From positions 3,286,001 through 3,350,000 of the forward strand of contig NZ_CP030840.1 in assembly GCF_003330725.1 (NCBI RefSeq): DNA of 64,000 bases, written 5' to 3'. Position 1 is the first letter of the stretch, and each line of letters begins with the position of its first letter. Of the stretch, positions 1 to 8,041 are shown in pieces. This DNA is from Acidisarcina polymorpha. GTDB taxonomy: Bacteria > Acidobacteriota > Terriglobia > Terriglobales > Acidobacteriaceae. The translations under genes were made by a program, and so were the position numbers. The notes beneath the pieces are model-generated. The model was not told where the DNA came from. It worked only from the letters and a program-made list of their open reading frames with translations, and did no database searches.

Positions 1-81
1 AAGAAGTCCGCCAAATCGCTCACAAAACGCAAGCGTCCCATGATTGCCAAGAAGAGATCCGGGAGGGCGTCATCGAAATAG
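1..81 (+). CDS. C-terminal tail of a lysine-rich protein (partial)
   Basis: The frame starting at base 1 is open from the window edge to TAG at 79-81 and encodes 26 residues, about a third of them Lys or Arg, with no hydrophobic stretch. Basic tails like this occur on bacterial Ku proteins and on histone-like proteins. The repair genes that follow make a Ku-type protein possible, but 26 residues cannot identify it. The stop overlaps the proposed start of the exonuclease gene by ten bases, so the two are probably co-translated. Confidence 0.45.
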   Translation, partial: KKSAKSLTKRKRPMIAKKRSGRASSK

Positions 82-836
82 CTAGCTGGAACGTAAATTC
101 GATTCGCGCACGTGCGGAACACGTCAAAGCGTGGCTGGAGGCGAAGAAGCCCGACGTACTCCTGCTACAGGAACTGAAAGGCACGGAGTTTCCCTCTGCC
201 CTGTTCAAGGAGCAGGGATACTATTCGGCGTCCGTCACACAGAAGACTTACAACGGTGTCGCGATCCTCTCGCGCAGCCCTATCGAGACTTTGAGCACCA
301 CATTGCTTGGAGATGAATCGGACAGTCATGCTCGCTTCCTCGAAGTGCTCATCGAGGGCGTACGGATCGTAAACATCTATCTGCCGAACGGAAACCCGAT
401 CGGAACAGCAAAGTTCGACTACAAGCTGTCCTGCATGGATCGTCTTACGCAGCAGATGAAGCACTGGTTGAAAAGCGATGTTCCGACAGTCATTGGCGGC
501 GACTTCAACGTCATTCCAGAGGACATCGATTGCCATAAACCGTCATCCTGGATTCACGACGCCCTCTTTCAACCAGAACCGCGCGCCCGTTACCGAGCGA
601 TGCTTGAGCTTGGCTACATTGACACGTTCCGATCCTTGCATCCGGGCGAAGGAGGCCAGTTCACTTTTTGGGACTACTTCCGTCAAGCGTTCGAACATAA
701 TCGCGGTATTCGGATTGACCACTTCCTTGTCACCCCAGACCTGCTGAAGCGGCTCGAAGGTTGTGAAATCGATAAAGGACCTCGAGCTTTAGAGAAACCT
801 TCAGACCATACTCCGATCGTGCTGCACCTGGAGTAA
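72..836 (+). CDS. xthA: exodeoxyribonuclease III (AP endonuclease)
   Basis: This enzyme degrades one strand of duplex DNA from the 3' end and cleaves at abasic sites in base excision repair. The 254-residue frame has the endonuclease/exonuclease/phosphatase fold signatures: SWNVNSIRAR near the start, LLLQELKG with metal ligand Glu34, GGDFNV with Asp144 and Asn146, and SDHTPIV with catalytic His246. Length is close to the usual ~260. No ATG, GTG or TTG lies near the N-terminus. A GGAGG at 62-66 stands five bases before ATC at 72, and starting there puts Asn7 and Glu34 at the numbers known for E. coli ExoIII. The start is therefore either a rare ATC codon or an ATG changed by one base; the frame is also open to the window edge. 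It overlaps the upstream lysine-rich gene. Confidence 0.9.
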   Translation: MEIASWNVNSIRARAEHVKAWLEAKKPDVLLLQELKGTEFPSALFKEQGYYSASVTQKTYNGVAILSRSPIETLSTTLLGDESDSHARFLEVLIEGVRIVNIYLPNGNPIGTAKFDYKLSCMDRLTQQMKHWLKSDVPTVIGGDFNVIPEDIDCHKPSSWIHDALFQPEPRARYRAMLELGYIDTFRSLHPGEGGQFTFWDYFRQAFEHNRGIRIDHFLVTPDLLKRLEGCEIDKGPRALEKPSDHTPIVLHLE

Positions 837-849
837 CCGTCCTGTCCGC

Positions 850-1329
850 TCATTTAGTGAGGTTCGGGACAAGTGACTTCACTGTTTCCAATAATGGTAT
901 TTGTTCAGCGCGGATCGACTCCCGGGCACGATCTAAGCGGAACCATTCTCCACGATCAATCTCAGGAATCTCGATGCGTTTTCCTGAATGCGGCGGCCAT
1001 TCGATCTCACAGGTGTTGCTAACGAGTCCCGCAGGGTCGCAGTCGCCCTCGAAGGCCCACGCTACGATAACCTTGCCGCTCTTCTGCCTCACTGAGCCAA
1101 GCTCTAAGAACGGGCCGGCTACTTCGAATCCGGTTTCCTCGCGGAATTCACGGATGGCTGCCTCGAGCGGCTCCTCAGAGGAATCGTACTCGCCTTTCGG
1201 GATGGTCCAGGAACCTTCGCTCTTCTTTGACCAGTATGGTCCGCCGGGATGAACGAGGAAGACATTCAAGTGCCCATCACGAATTCGATACATGAGGAGG
1301 CCCGCGCTCCGCTTCGACATCGACCTCAT
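850..1329 (-). CDS. Nudix hydrolase
   Basis: Predicted pyrophosphohydrolase acting on a nucleoside diphosphate linked to another group; the substrate cannot be read from sequence. The 159-residue protein carries a complete Nudix box at residues 46-68: Gly46, Glu52, then REFREETGF at 60-68 with the metal-binding REXXEE core. The N-terminal KRSAGLLMYR and a WTIPKGEYD segment are typical of the subgroup that often sits beside DNA end-joining and repair genes. It lies 3 bp downstream of the SRAP gene on the same strand and converges on xthA. A Met at residue 4 is an alternative start with a GAGG just upstream. Confidence 0.85.
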   Translation of the reverse strand: MRSMSKRSAGLLMYRIRDGHLNVFLVHPGGPYWSKKSEGSWTIPKGEYDSSEEPLEAAIREFREETGFEVAGPFLELGSVRQKSGKVIVAWAFEGDCDPAGLVSNTCEIEWPPHSGKRIEIPEIDRGEWFRLDRARESIRAEQIPLLETVKSLVPNLTK

Positions 1330-1332
1330 CTC

Positions 1333-2292
1333 TTAGGCAGCGACCTGATGCACGTAAAAGGGAGTTTCCTTGTCCGATAGAATCTGGTCCAATCGCTCTC
1401 TACTAAGGTGCGTCGGGGAAAGCCATTCGGACAAAAAGCGTTCTTGAAGAGTGATCACAGTGCGCTGATGTCCGGTAGCCGCGACTTCCGGCGTCGGTTC
1501 ATCGGTGATTGCCGCGAAAGAGTACAAATCGGGAGAACCTGGTCTGCTCCATCTGTCCCACACACATGCAACAAGCATGTCTTGCGACGGATACGGATCG
1601 AATTCAAGCACAAGGTTCCTTTCCTTCTCGTCTGCCGAGAGTTCACGGTGCTCGTACAGGTGGAGCGGTACGTTCTCATAAAAGCCGCTACTGACCATGA
1701 CAGCGTGGTTCCGACCGTACACCTTGCTCCAGTAATCATCGAGGCTGTCACGGCGGGCGTTGTAGGTCCCCGGGTAACGTCTGTCATATTCCGCTGGCTT
1801 GCCGGCGAGGCGGCACGTGTAGCGCATCGGACGAATGATTGTCTTTCCGTTTTCTGAAATAAGAACCGGCGCGTACATCATCGGAAAGATGCGCGCATCT
1901 TCGTTATTCGGCTCCGTCCTTCGAAGGTCAGCGAGCCGGTCCAGAAACATTTGGCTCTTGTTCGTGGCAATGCGGACGTCTTCTTTGGCCTTCTTGGTTT
2001 CCCTCTTGATAAGCGATTCCTGGGCGGTCGCTAGACGGCGTCTCTGGACGAAGACCTCATTTTCCCATTCCGATTTCTTGGTCTTTAGATATTGAGCGAT
2101 ATAGCCCGCCGTTTTTTTCTGCACATCGGTGGAGGGATTCTGGTAATTGCGCTGCAGGTCGCGGGCGACTTTGAGGTCCTCGCCCTCGGCGCGACGCTTG
2201 AATACGTCCTCAAACGACTCCCAGTCCACCTCCGCTCCGTGGTGACGAGAGAGTTCATCGAATCTTTGCTTTACTCGCGCAGAAAAGCACAT
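1333..2292 (-). CDS. SOS response-associated peptidase (SRAP/HMCES/YedK family)
   Basis: SRAP proteins form a covalent thiazolidine link with abasic sites in single-stranded DNA through an N-terminal Cys2 and so shield the lesion. I chose the ATG at 2292 because it gives Met-Cys-Phe-Ser, leaving Cys2 exposed after Met removal; a GTG six bases upstream would add Met-Cys and bury it. Other family residues are visible: an Asn in TYNARRDSL, a Glu in SSGFYEN, and a His in the TGHQRTVI segment near the C-terminus. At 319 residues it is longer than E. coli YedK (222) because of a charged, probably helical insert at about residues 20-110. It probably forms an operon with the Nudix gene. Confidence 0.88.
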   Translation of the reverse strand: MCFSARVKQRFDELSRHHGAEVDWESFEDVFKRRAEGEDLKVARDLQRNYQNPSTDVQKKTAGYIAQYLKTKKSEWENEVFVQRRRLATAQESLIKRETKKAKEDVRIATNKSQMFLDRLADLRRTEPNNEDARIFPMMYAPVLISENGKTIIRPMRYTCRLAGKPAEYDRRYPGTYNARRDSLDDYWSKVYGRNHAVMVSSGFYENVPLHLYEHRELSADEKERNLVLEFDPYPSQDMLVACVWDRWSRPGSPDLYSFAAITDEPTPEVAATGHQRTVITLQERFLSEWLSPTHLSRERLDQILSDKETPFYVHQVAA

Positions 2293-2468
2293 ACACACAT
2301 TTTAGGACTTGAAGTCACTGGGCGGTGAATTTGACCCGAAAATGAGCTCATCATTGGTCATCGCCGCCGACAGCGAGCCCTTTACACCGGCACCAATCTT
2401 CCGACGGAGCCGTACCCGTTCGCGCGCGGAACTCGGGCCATTCAACCGGTTGATGAGAAGGTTGAACT

Positions 2469-3071
2469 ATGGCTTCGCGTACCACAGCTGCAACTCAAGA
2501 CGTCGAATCGAAGGGCAAGGAGGTGGCGACCCCGAAGGGGAAAGCAGTAATCGTCGGCTCCAGCTTGCTCTTCGGGATATTGCAAAGCATCTGCCCGGTC
2601 GTTGTCGCAATGAATGGATTGTGACTTGCCAGTGGAATAGGTTCACTGGCGATGTCTATTGGTCTTGGCGCCGCTCTGGAAAGCTTTCATCAGATTACCT
2701 GGCTCCGTGTCACGTTTCTTGTCGGTGCCCCGGCAGGATCAATCCTCATGCTCACTCTGGTGCTGCGTGACCGAAGACTTCGGGCACGCCCTGCTTCCCA
2801 CTGGCGCATTCGGCCTCTTACAGTCGGTCAACGCCGAACTGAAATGTGGCGACTCACCCTGTCTGGGCTAACGCTGATCATGGTCGCTGTCGAGGACGAT
2901 GTCGGTCGTATGCCCGGTTTGGCCAACGCTTGCGGCTCGTGTCTTTGTAGGCCATATGCAGAAACCATCGTGATGGCGCGTGGTCAGGCAGCCCCAGGTC
3001 ATGTTTCCGGATTTCGCCGCTGCAGCCCACTGATCCGTATCCAGAGCCGTGGGATTGAAAAGGCTGGGTGA
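2469..3071 (+). pseudogene. small integral membrane protein interrupted by in-frame TGA
   Basis: Starting at ATG 2469 the frame encodes a charged N-terminus and a hydrophobic segment (IVGSSLLFGILQSICPVVVA), then meets TGA at 2622-2624. The same frame resumes with good membrane-protein character: a glycine-rich stretch, another hydrophobic segment (WLRVTFLVGAPAGS) and an arginine-rich loop, reaching TGA at 3069-3071. The continuity of hydrophobic pattern across the stop suggests one gene disabled by a single substitution. The last ~50 residues look less protein-like, so the 3' end may also be degraded. I do not recognise a function. Confidence 0.5.
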
Positions 3072-3247
3072 AGAAGTGGCATCACCTCACTCCAGGTGCT
3101 GAAAAGTAGCCATACTAAAGCGAAGAAACGTACCGAAGCGGACATCGACGAAGCGCTGTTGTAACTCATCATCGGTGTTATACGGACGGTGTTCAATCCG
3201 TTTGCGCGAGACGTGCTGTCTTCGGCGGAGACGCAATGAAATTTACT

Positions 3248-3349
3248 TAGAGCATGTTTTCATAAACACCTCCGGAGTGTGATCCAGAGGCAGGCGAGAT
3301 AGAAGAAGGCTCTGGAGGTCAAGAGGAGGTGTTTATGAAACATGCTCTA
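3248..3349. mobile_element. 102-bp MITE-like element with 25-26 bp terminal inverted repeats
   Basis: The left end TAGAGCATGTTT...CACCTCC at 3248-3273 is the reverse complement of 3325-3349, apart from one extra T in the left arm. The core of about 50 bp contains no ORF. The repeats end in TAG/CTA, which fits a TA-type target site. A short non-coding unit with near-perfect terminal repeats is what a miniature inverted-repeat transposable element looks like. It could instead be a large hairpin terminator, but the low-GC tail expected of one is absent. No second copy was seen in the window. Confidence 0.6.
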
Positions 3350-3397
3350 GGACAAGTCGGTATCGCGACTGGTCTTCGTGCGTCAAGGGTTTCGATC

Positions 3398-4333
3398 CTA
3401 CTCGCGGGGATTCATGAATAGTCCTTTGGCGTCAGCTCCACGTAGCCGTGGATCGCGAGGAGTGCCGATATACTCTCCCAGGAAGTCGAGCAAAACATGA
3501 ACCTTTGGGGTAAGGCGTGATTGGCCTGAGAAGAGCGCACAAAGGGTGACCGGCTGGGCAGTCCAGCGTGGCAGAACAGGGACGAGTTTGTTGCCCATCT
3601 CCGGCCATCTAGCCATGTAAAGCGGCAACAGTGCGATACCGGAATGCTTCAATATGAGATCTAGCAGCACTGCTGGATCATTCAGAATTACGGAAGATTG
3701 AATGTTTGGAGTCACAGTCCTGTCGCCGCGACTCAGCTGCCATGGTCCCGAACCGATGCATGTGTGTGTCAGCAAGTCCTCAGGTCGAGAAGGCATCCCA
3801 AACGTTTTGATGTACTGGGCGCTCGCAAAAAGTCCACGCTTTGTGCCGGGATAAGTGCGCATCCGCCGTATCGAATCCCGCGGTGTTCTTACTTTAAAAA
3901 CGACGTCGATATCTTCACGGAATTCCTGATCGGCTGCCGGAGTGTAAGACTCAATTTGTAATCGCAATTGCGGGTATCGTTCCTGCAACTCTTTGAGTAA
4001 TGGCGCGAGGATCAGATGGGTCATCGTCACGGGACATGCTACCTTGATGAGTCCACTCGGCCGTTCTCGTTGAGCTGCCAGCATCTCGCCGCCTTCATCC
4101 AGGGTGCGTAGCGCGCGCCGGCAGACCTGCAAATAGTCCCTGCCGGAATCTGTCAGAACGTGGCCTCGCGAACTTCGCCGTATTAGTAGTGCGCCCAGGT
4201 TCTTCTCCAGGCGTGTTAAAGCGCGGCTGACCGTCGAAGTCGGCACCTTCAGTTTCACGGCTGCGGAGCTTAGGGTGCCTTCCTGACCCACCACCGTGAA
4301 AATACGGATGTCGTTAAGGTCGACTGCGTCCAT
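3398..4333 (-). CDS. LysR-family transcriptional regulator
   Basis: DNA-binding regulator of 311 residues, the normal LysR length. The winged helix-turn-helix occupies residues 1-60 (LNDIRIFTVVGQEGTLSSAA, then TSTVSRALTRLEKNLG and a basic wing RRSSRG). The rest is the periplasmic-binding-like effector domain, with the usual VACPVTMTHLILAP opening near residue 95. It is transcribed divergently from the NmrA/hydrolase/SDR operon starting at 4520, with 186 bp between, the standard arrangement for a LysR activator of its neighbour. The inducer is unknown; the target enzymes suggest a reactive carbonyl or quinone. Confidence 0.9.
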   Translation of the reverse strand: MDAVDLNDIRIFTVVGQEGTLSSAAVKLKVPTSTVSRALTRLEKNLGALLIRRSSRGHVLTDSGRDYLQVCRRALRTLDEGGEMLAAQRERPSGLIKVACPVTMTHLILAPLLKELQERYPQLRLQIESYTPAADQEFREDIDVVFKVRTPRDSIRRMRTYPGTKRGLFASAQYIKTFGMPSRPEDLLTHTCIGSGPWQLSRGDRTVTPNIQSSVILNDPAVLLDLILKHSGIALLPLYMARWPEMGNKLVPVLPRWTAQPVTLCALFSGQSRLTPKVHVLLDFLGEYIGTPRDPRLRGADAKGLFMNPRE

Positions 4334-4519
4334 CCTTTAATTCTACGATGCCCCCGTTTCACTTAAATCGCGCTTCCAAGGGCAACTAGCGCTGTTCCGC
4401 GTTTTGCAAGCGCGCAATTCCGTTTTGCGCGGCCGTGGCGTGCAACATCTCCCGGGCAAGCATCTTTAACAACATGGCGGAAACCGCAGAACCGCCCGAA
4501 GTATGGATTGGAGGCTGGT

Positions 4520-5380
4520 ATGAAGATTCTGGTAACAGGCGGAACCGGAAATGTGGGCGGCAAGGTTGTGTCGGAGTTATTGAAGCGAGGGGCGGACGTT
4601 CGCGTGCTCGCTCGCAAGCGGCCGGAAGAGAAGGTGCAGGCCGGCGTAGAGATTGTCACAGGTGACCTGCTTGACCCAGTGTCTGTCGAACAAGCGATGC
4701 AAGGGGTCGATAAGCTTTTCTTGTTGAATGCGGTTGTTGCGGATGAATTGACGCAGGCGTTGATCGCGTACGGCATCGCGAAGCGTCTCGGATTGAGGCA
4801 TGTGACCTATCTTTCTGTCTTCAAAGTTAAACAGTTCCGCGACGTACCCCACTTCGCATCCAAGCTCGCGGTTGAAGGTGCAGTGCGCGAGTTCGGATTA
4901 CCATTCACCATCCTTCGTCCCGGGTACTACATCCAGAACGATCTTGGGCTGAAGGACCCGCTAACTAAAGCGGGTGTATATCCCATGCCCCTCGGAACGG
5001 CCGGGATCGCGGCGGCCGACATGAGAGACATCGCGGAAGCAGCGGCAATCTCACTGACTGAAGATGGCCATGATGGGCAGACTTACGATATCGTGTCGCC
5101 CACGCTGATCAGCGGTCCTGGGAATGCGGCTTTATGGAGCAAGCTGCTCGGTGAGGAAATCAGATACACGGGTCATGATTTCGACCAGTGGGAGCAGGGT
5201 ATGCGTTCACGGATGCCCGCTTGGAGCGCCTTCGATCTCCGCATGATGCTCGAGGGATATTTCGAACGCGGCTTCGCCTCGACCGAAACGGAAGTCGCCC
5301 GTCTCACCAAGCTACTTGGTCACACGCCGCGGACCTACGAAGAGTTTGCGACCGAAACGGCAGAGTCGTGGAAAGCCTGA
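4520..5380 (+). CDS. NmrA-like NAD(P)-binding oxidoreductase
   Basis: Atypical short-chain dehydrogenase of the NmrA/HSCARG type, 286 residues. The nucleotide-binding loop TGGTGNVGGKV is at residues 6-16, followed by VRVLARKRPE where NADP would bind. There is no classical YxxxK, which is normal for this group; members act as NAD(P)H sensors or quinone reductases. The start at 4520 is supported by GGAGG at 4510-4514, five bases upstream; an in-frame TTG at 4508 lies upstream of that site. It is first in an apparent operon with a hydrolase (50 bp gap), an SDR, a second NmrA protein, an epoxide-hydrolase-like protein and a cupin. Confidence 0.85.
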   Translation: MKILVTGGTGNVGGKVVSELLKRGADVRVLARKRPEEKVQAGVEIVTGDLLDPVSVEQAMQGVDKLFLLNAVVADELTQALIAYGIAKRLGLRHVTYLSVFKVKQFRDVPHFASKLAVEGAVREFGLPFTILRPGYYIQNDLGLKDPLTKAGVYPMPLGTAGIAAADMRDIAEAAAISLTEDGHDGQTYDIVSPTLISGPGNAALWSKLLGEEIRYTGHDFDQWEQGMRSRMPAWSAFDLRMMLEGYFERGFASTETEVARLTKLLGHTPRTYEEFATETAESWKA

Positions 5381-5430
5381 CTTCGGGTCCGCAGGAGCAC
5401 TGGATAGACACGCTGATATTGGAGTAAGGA

Positions 5431-6360
5431 ATGACGACTTACCATAAGGAACACCTCCTCGATCGTGCCGCAATGGTTCTTATGCGCACGATGCTGGCGG
5501 TTCAGCCCAAACTACAATTCACTCCAAAAGCCCGTCCCGACTTTGATAGCCTGATGGAGAAGACACCCGAGGCGGCGGGTGTGACGTATGAAACGGCGGA
5601 AATTGGTGGGGTAGCGGGATGGTGGTGTAAACCGCAACGATCACTTCCCGGGTCGGCGATTGTTTACTTCCATGGAGGCGCATACGCCCTCGGTTCTGCG
5701 AAGGCGTATCGCAATTTTGTCTCGCAGATTGCAGCAGGCGCGGAAACGGCAATTTTCGTAGTTGACTACCGTCTCGCTCCTGAGCATCAGTTTCCCGCGG
5801 CGGTCGAAGACGCTAAGGCCGTCTATCTTGGCCTCGCGGCCCTGGGATTTCCCCGGCTGGTTATAGCAGGAGACTCCGCTGGCGGTGGACTGGCTCTCGC
5901 GCTTCTTCTGCTCACGACAGAGGGGGCGCAGGAGGAAGGCATACCGAAGGCCTTGGCCGCGGTGGTGATCTCGCCGTGGACCGATCTTGCGCTCACAGGC
6001 GACAGCATGGAGGGTCGCGCAGCAGCGGACCCCTTGCTTACGCGGGAAGCACTTGATGGGGCCGCTCAACACTATCTGGGAGATCAGGATCACCGCGATC
6101 CCAGAGCCTCTCCGCTGTACGCGAATATGAGCGGTCTACCGCCTGTTCTGTTCCACGTTGGTGAAGACGAGATCCTGCTGGACGATTCCCGACGCTTCGC
6201 GAGCCGGATTGATGTTGCGGGCGGAGTCGCGGAACTGCACATCTGAGAGGGAATGACGCACGTCTTTGCTTCCAACCTTGCGCTCCAGAGTGCCAAGGAT
6301 GCCCTGGCCAATATAGGCGAGTTTTTGCAACAGATTTTCCGTGAGACCAATACTCGTTAG
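5431..6360 (+). pseudogene. alpha/beta hydrolase (hormone-sensitive lipase/GDXG type) cut by TGA
   Basis: The frame encodes an esterase of the HSL family: oxyanion motif HGGAYALGS, nucleophile Ser149 in GDSAGGG, and an acid region FHVGEDEILLDDS. TGA at 6244-6246 (codon 272) stops it, but the same frame continues with EGMTHVFASNLALQS to TAG at 6358-6360, giving 309 residues in all. The stop stands where the family has Trp (consensus WEGMxHVF), so TGG to TGA is the likely change. Catalytic His277 lies five codons after the stop, so the 271-residue product lacks its triad His. Alternatives are read-through or a sequencing error. A GGAGTAAGGA Shine-Dalgarno region precedes the start. Confidence 0.85.
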
Positions 6361-6369
6361 GCTGCGCAT

Positions 6370-6388
6370 CATCCTCCGACGGAGGATG
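6370..6388 (+). terminator. hairpin between broken hydrolase and SDR
   Basis: CATCCTCC, loop GAC, GGAGGATG forms a perfect 8-bp stem ten bases after the TAG that ends the hydrolase frame. It is followed by an A/T-rich AATGATTATTTT rather than a clean T-tract. It could be a weak terminator, an attenuator within the operon, or an mRNA-processing structure upstream of the SDR at 6418. Confidence 0.45.
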
Positions 6389-6417
6389 CGAATGATTATT
6401 TTGGATGAGGCATAGCA

Positions 6418-7158
6418 ATGAAAGACGGAAGAGTTGTCGTAATCACAGGAGCGGGCGGAGGCATTGGCCGCAAGATTGTGGATCGCTTTCTCGCCAATGG
6501 GGATCGAGTGATCAGTCCGGACCGCGCAAGGTCCTCGCTGGAAGAGTTAGCCACGAGCCGGAACGCTGGCAATCAGCTTTCGACGTCTTGCGTCGATATA
6601 ACTGACGATTATGCTGTCGCCGAATTTGCGAAGCACATCGGCCAAACGCATGGTCATGTTGACGTGCTTGTGAACTGCGCGGGGTTCTACCCCGTTGTCT
6701 CATTCGAGCAGATGACGCAGGAGCAGTGGCTGGAGGTGATCGCGATCAACCTCACGGGAACCTTCCGGGTGACACACGCGCTGCTGCCGCTGATGAAAAG
6801 TCGGGGTTGGGGTCGAATCATAAACATAGGCTCCGCATCGGTGTTCGAAGGTGTCGTTGGGCAAACTCATTATGTTTCGGCTAAAGCTGGCATCGTAGGC
6901 TTCACGCGCTCCCTGGCAATGGAAGTTGGAGATTACGGGATCACCGTCAACATCGTTGCTCCCGGCCTGACGCTTACAGAACCTGTGCTCAGCGGCATGC
7001 CGCAAGAGTTGATCAAGACTCAAGTGGACCTCCGGGCCATCAAACGAGATGAGCAACCAAAAGATCTTGCTGGGCCCGTTTTTCTATTGTGTTCTCCGGA
7101 TGCCGATTTTGTTTCCGGTCAAATGCTTGTCGTAGACGGCGGAAAGATTAAGCACTAA
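6418..7158 (+). CDS. short-chain dehydrogenase/reductase (FabG-like)
   Basis: Classical SDR of 246 residues using NAD(P)H. It shows the cofactor loop TGAGGGIGRKI at residues 10-20, the NCAGFYP structural motif (N[NC]AG), catalytic Ser in NIGSASV, and the catalytic YxxxK in HYVSAKAGI. The C-terminus ends in the usual GQMLVVDGG. The substrate cannot be read from sequence; the closest general type is 3-oxoacyl-ACP reductase-like. It is third in the LysR-adjacent operon, between the broken hydrolase and an NmrA protein. GAGG eight bases upstream supports the start. Confidence 0.88.
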   Translation: MKDGRVVVITGAGGGIGRKIVDRFLANGDRVISPDRARSSLEELATSRNAGNQLSTSCVDITDDYAVAEFAKHIGQTHGHVDVLVNCAGFYPVVSFEQMTQEQWLEVIAINLTGTFRVTHALLPLMKSRGWGRIINIGSASVFEGVVGQTHYVSAKAGIVGFTRSLAMEVGDYGITVNIVAPGLTLTEPVLSGMPQELIKTQVDLRAIKRDEQPKDLAGPVFLLCSPDADFVSGQMLVVDGGKIKH

Positions 7159-7186
7159 CTGACCAGGAATTTGGAGGAAATGAACG

Positions 7187-8032
7187 ATGCAAGCCAACAA
7201 GACACTCAGAGTACTCGCAGTGGGAGCGGCAGGTCCGTCAGCAAGCATGGTGGTTCCAGAGTTGCTGACGCGAAACGTATCGGTGCGAGCGTTCGTCCAC
7301 AAATCGGAAGATAGACCAACCGTTCAAAAGCTCGGCGTCACTGACATCGTTGTGGGCGAGCTCTCCGACGCTGCTGCGGTCGCCAAGGCATTGGAGGGCA
7401 TAGACGCTGCTTTCTACATCGCCCCGGCAGCCCTTGAGAATGAAGCAGAAGTCGGCAAACAATTTGCTTCGGCAGCGAAGCAAGCAGGGGTACGGCGCGT
7501 CGTCTTTTCGTCCGTGATACACCCAGTCCTTAGCGAACTCGTCAATCACGCCGACAAAGCGCCAGTGGAAGAAGCACTCCTCGATTCCGGAATGGAGTAT
7601 GTATTCCTGCATCCTGCGATGTTCTTCCAGAACATCGGCGCTGCGTGGGCGAGGATGAAGGAAACTGGCGTATATGGCGAGCCTTGGTCCAATGAGACCC
7701 GCTTTTCCCGCGTCGATTACCGTGATGTTGCCGAGGTTGCGGCGATTGCGTTGACCGAAGATCGGCTCCTGTATGGAACATTCGAGCTCTGCGCCGAAGG
7801 CAACTTGAATCGGCATGGTCTTGCTGCCTTGATGAGCAAGGTCGTTGGCAAGCAGATAAAGCCGATCAAGGTGGAGATTCCCGCGCAGGCCAACATGTCT
7901 CCGAAGCTCACGCGGATGTTCGCCTGGTACGACAGACATGCTCTGCTCGGCAACAGCACAACACTTCGAGCGATCCTTGGGCGGGAGCCGCGGACGCTGC
8001 AGGCATTTTTCGAAGAACTCAACAGAAATTAG
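7187..8032 (+). CDS. NmrA-like NAD(P)-binding oxidoreductase
   Basis: A 281-residue Rossmann protein resembling the one at 4520 but with a degraded dinucleotide loop (VGAAGPSASMVVPELL instead of TGGTGNVGG). Later segments match the family: VRAFVHKSEDRPT, EGIDAAFYIAPA, KQAGVRRVVFSS, and YVFLHPAMFFQN where NmrA proteins have the LRP..FMEN motif. The changed glycine loop suggests altered or reduced cofactor binding. It may be a regulator or sensor rather than an enzyme. GGAGGAA upstream gives a strong ribosome site. It follows the SDR by 28 bp and precedes the hydrolase by 9 bp. Confidence 0.8.
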   Translation: MQANKTLRVLAVGAAGPSASMVVPELLTRNVSVRAFVHKSEDRPTVQKLGVTDIVVGELSDAAAVAKALEGIDAAFYIAPAALENEAEVGKQFASAAKQAGVRRVVFSSVIHPVLSELVNHADKAPVEEALLDSGMEYVFLHPAMFFQNIGAAWARMKETGVYGEPWSNETRFSRVDYRDVAEVAAIALTEDRLLYGTFELCAEGNLNRHGLAALMSKVVGKQIKPIKVEIPAQANMSPKLTRMFAWYDRHALLGNSTTLRAILGREPRTLQAFFEELNRN

Positions 8033-8041
8033 GAGAGCGGA

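Noticed and set aside
5431-6360. TGA read as tryptophan or selenocysteine (recoded genome)
   Set aside because: Many intact genes in the window end in TGA with no further homology, TGG is used normally, and no SECIS-like structure was seen after 6246. A point mutation is simpler.
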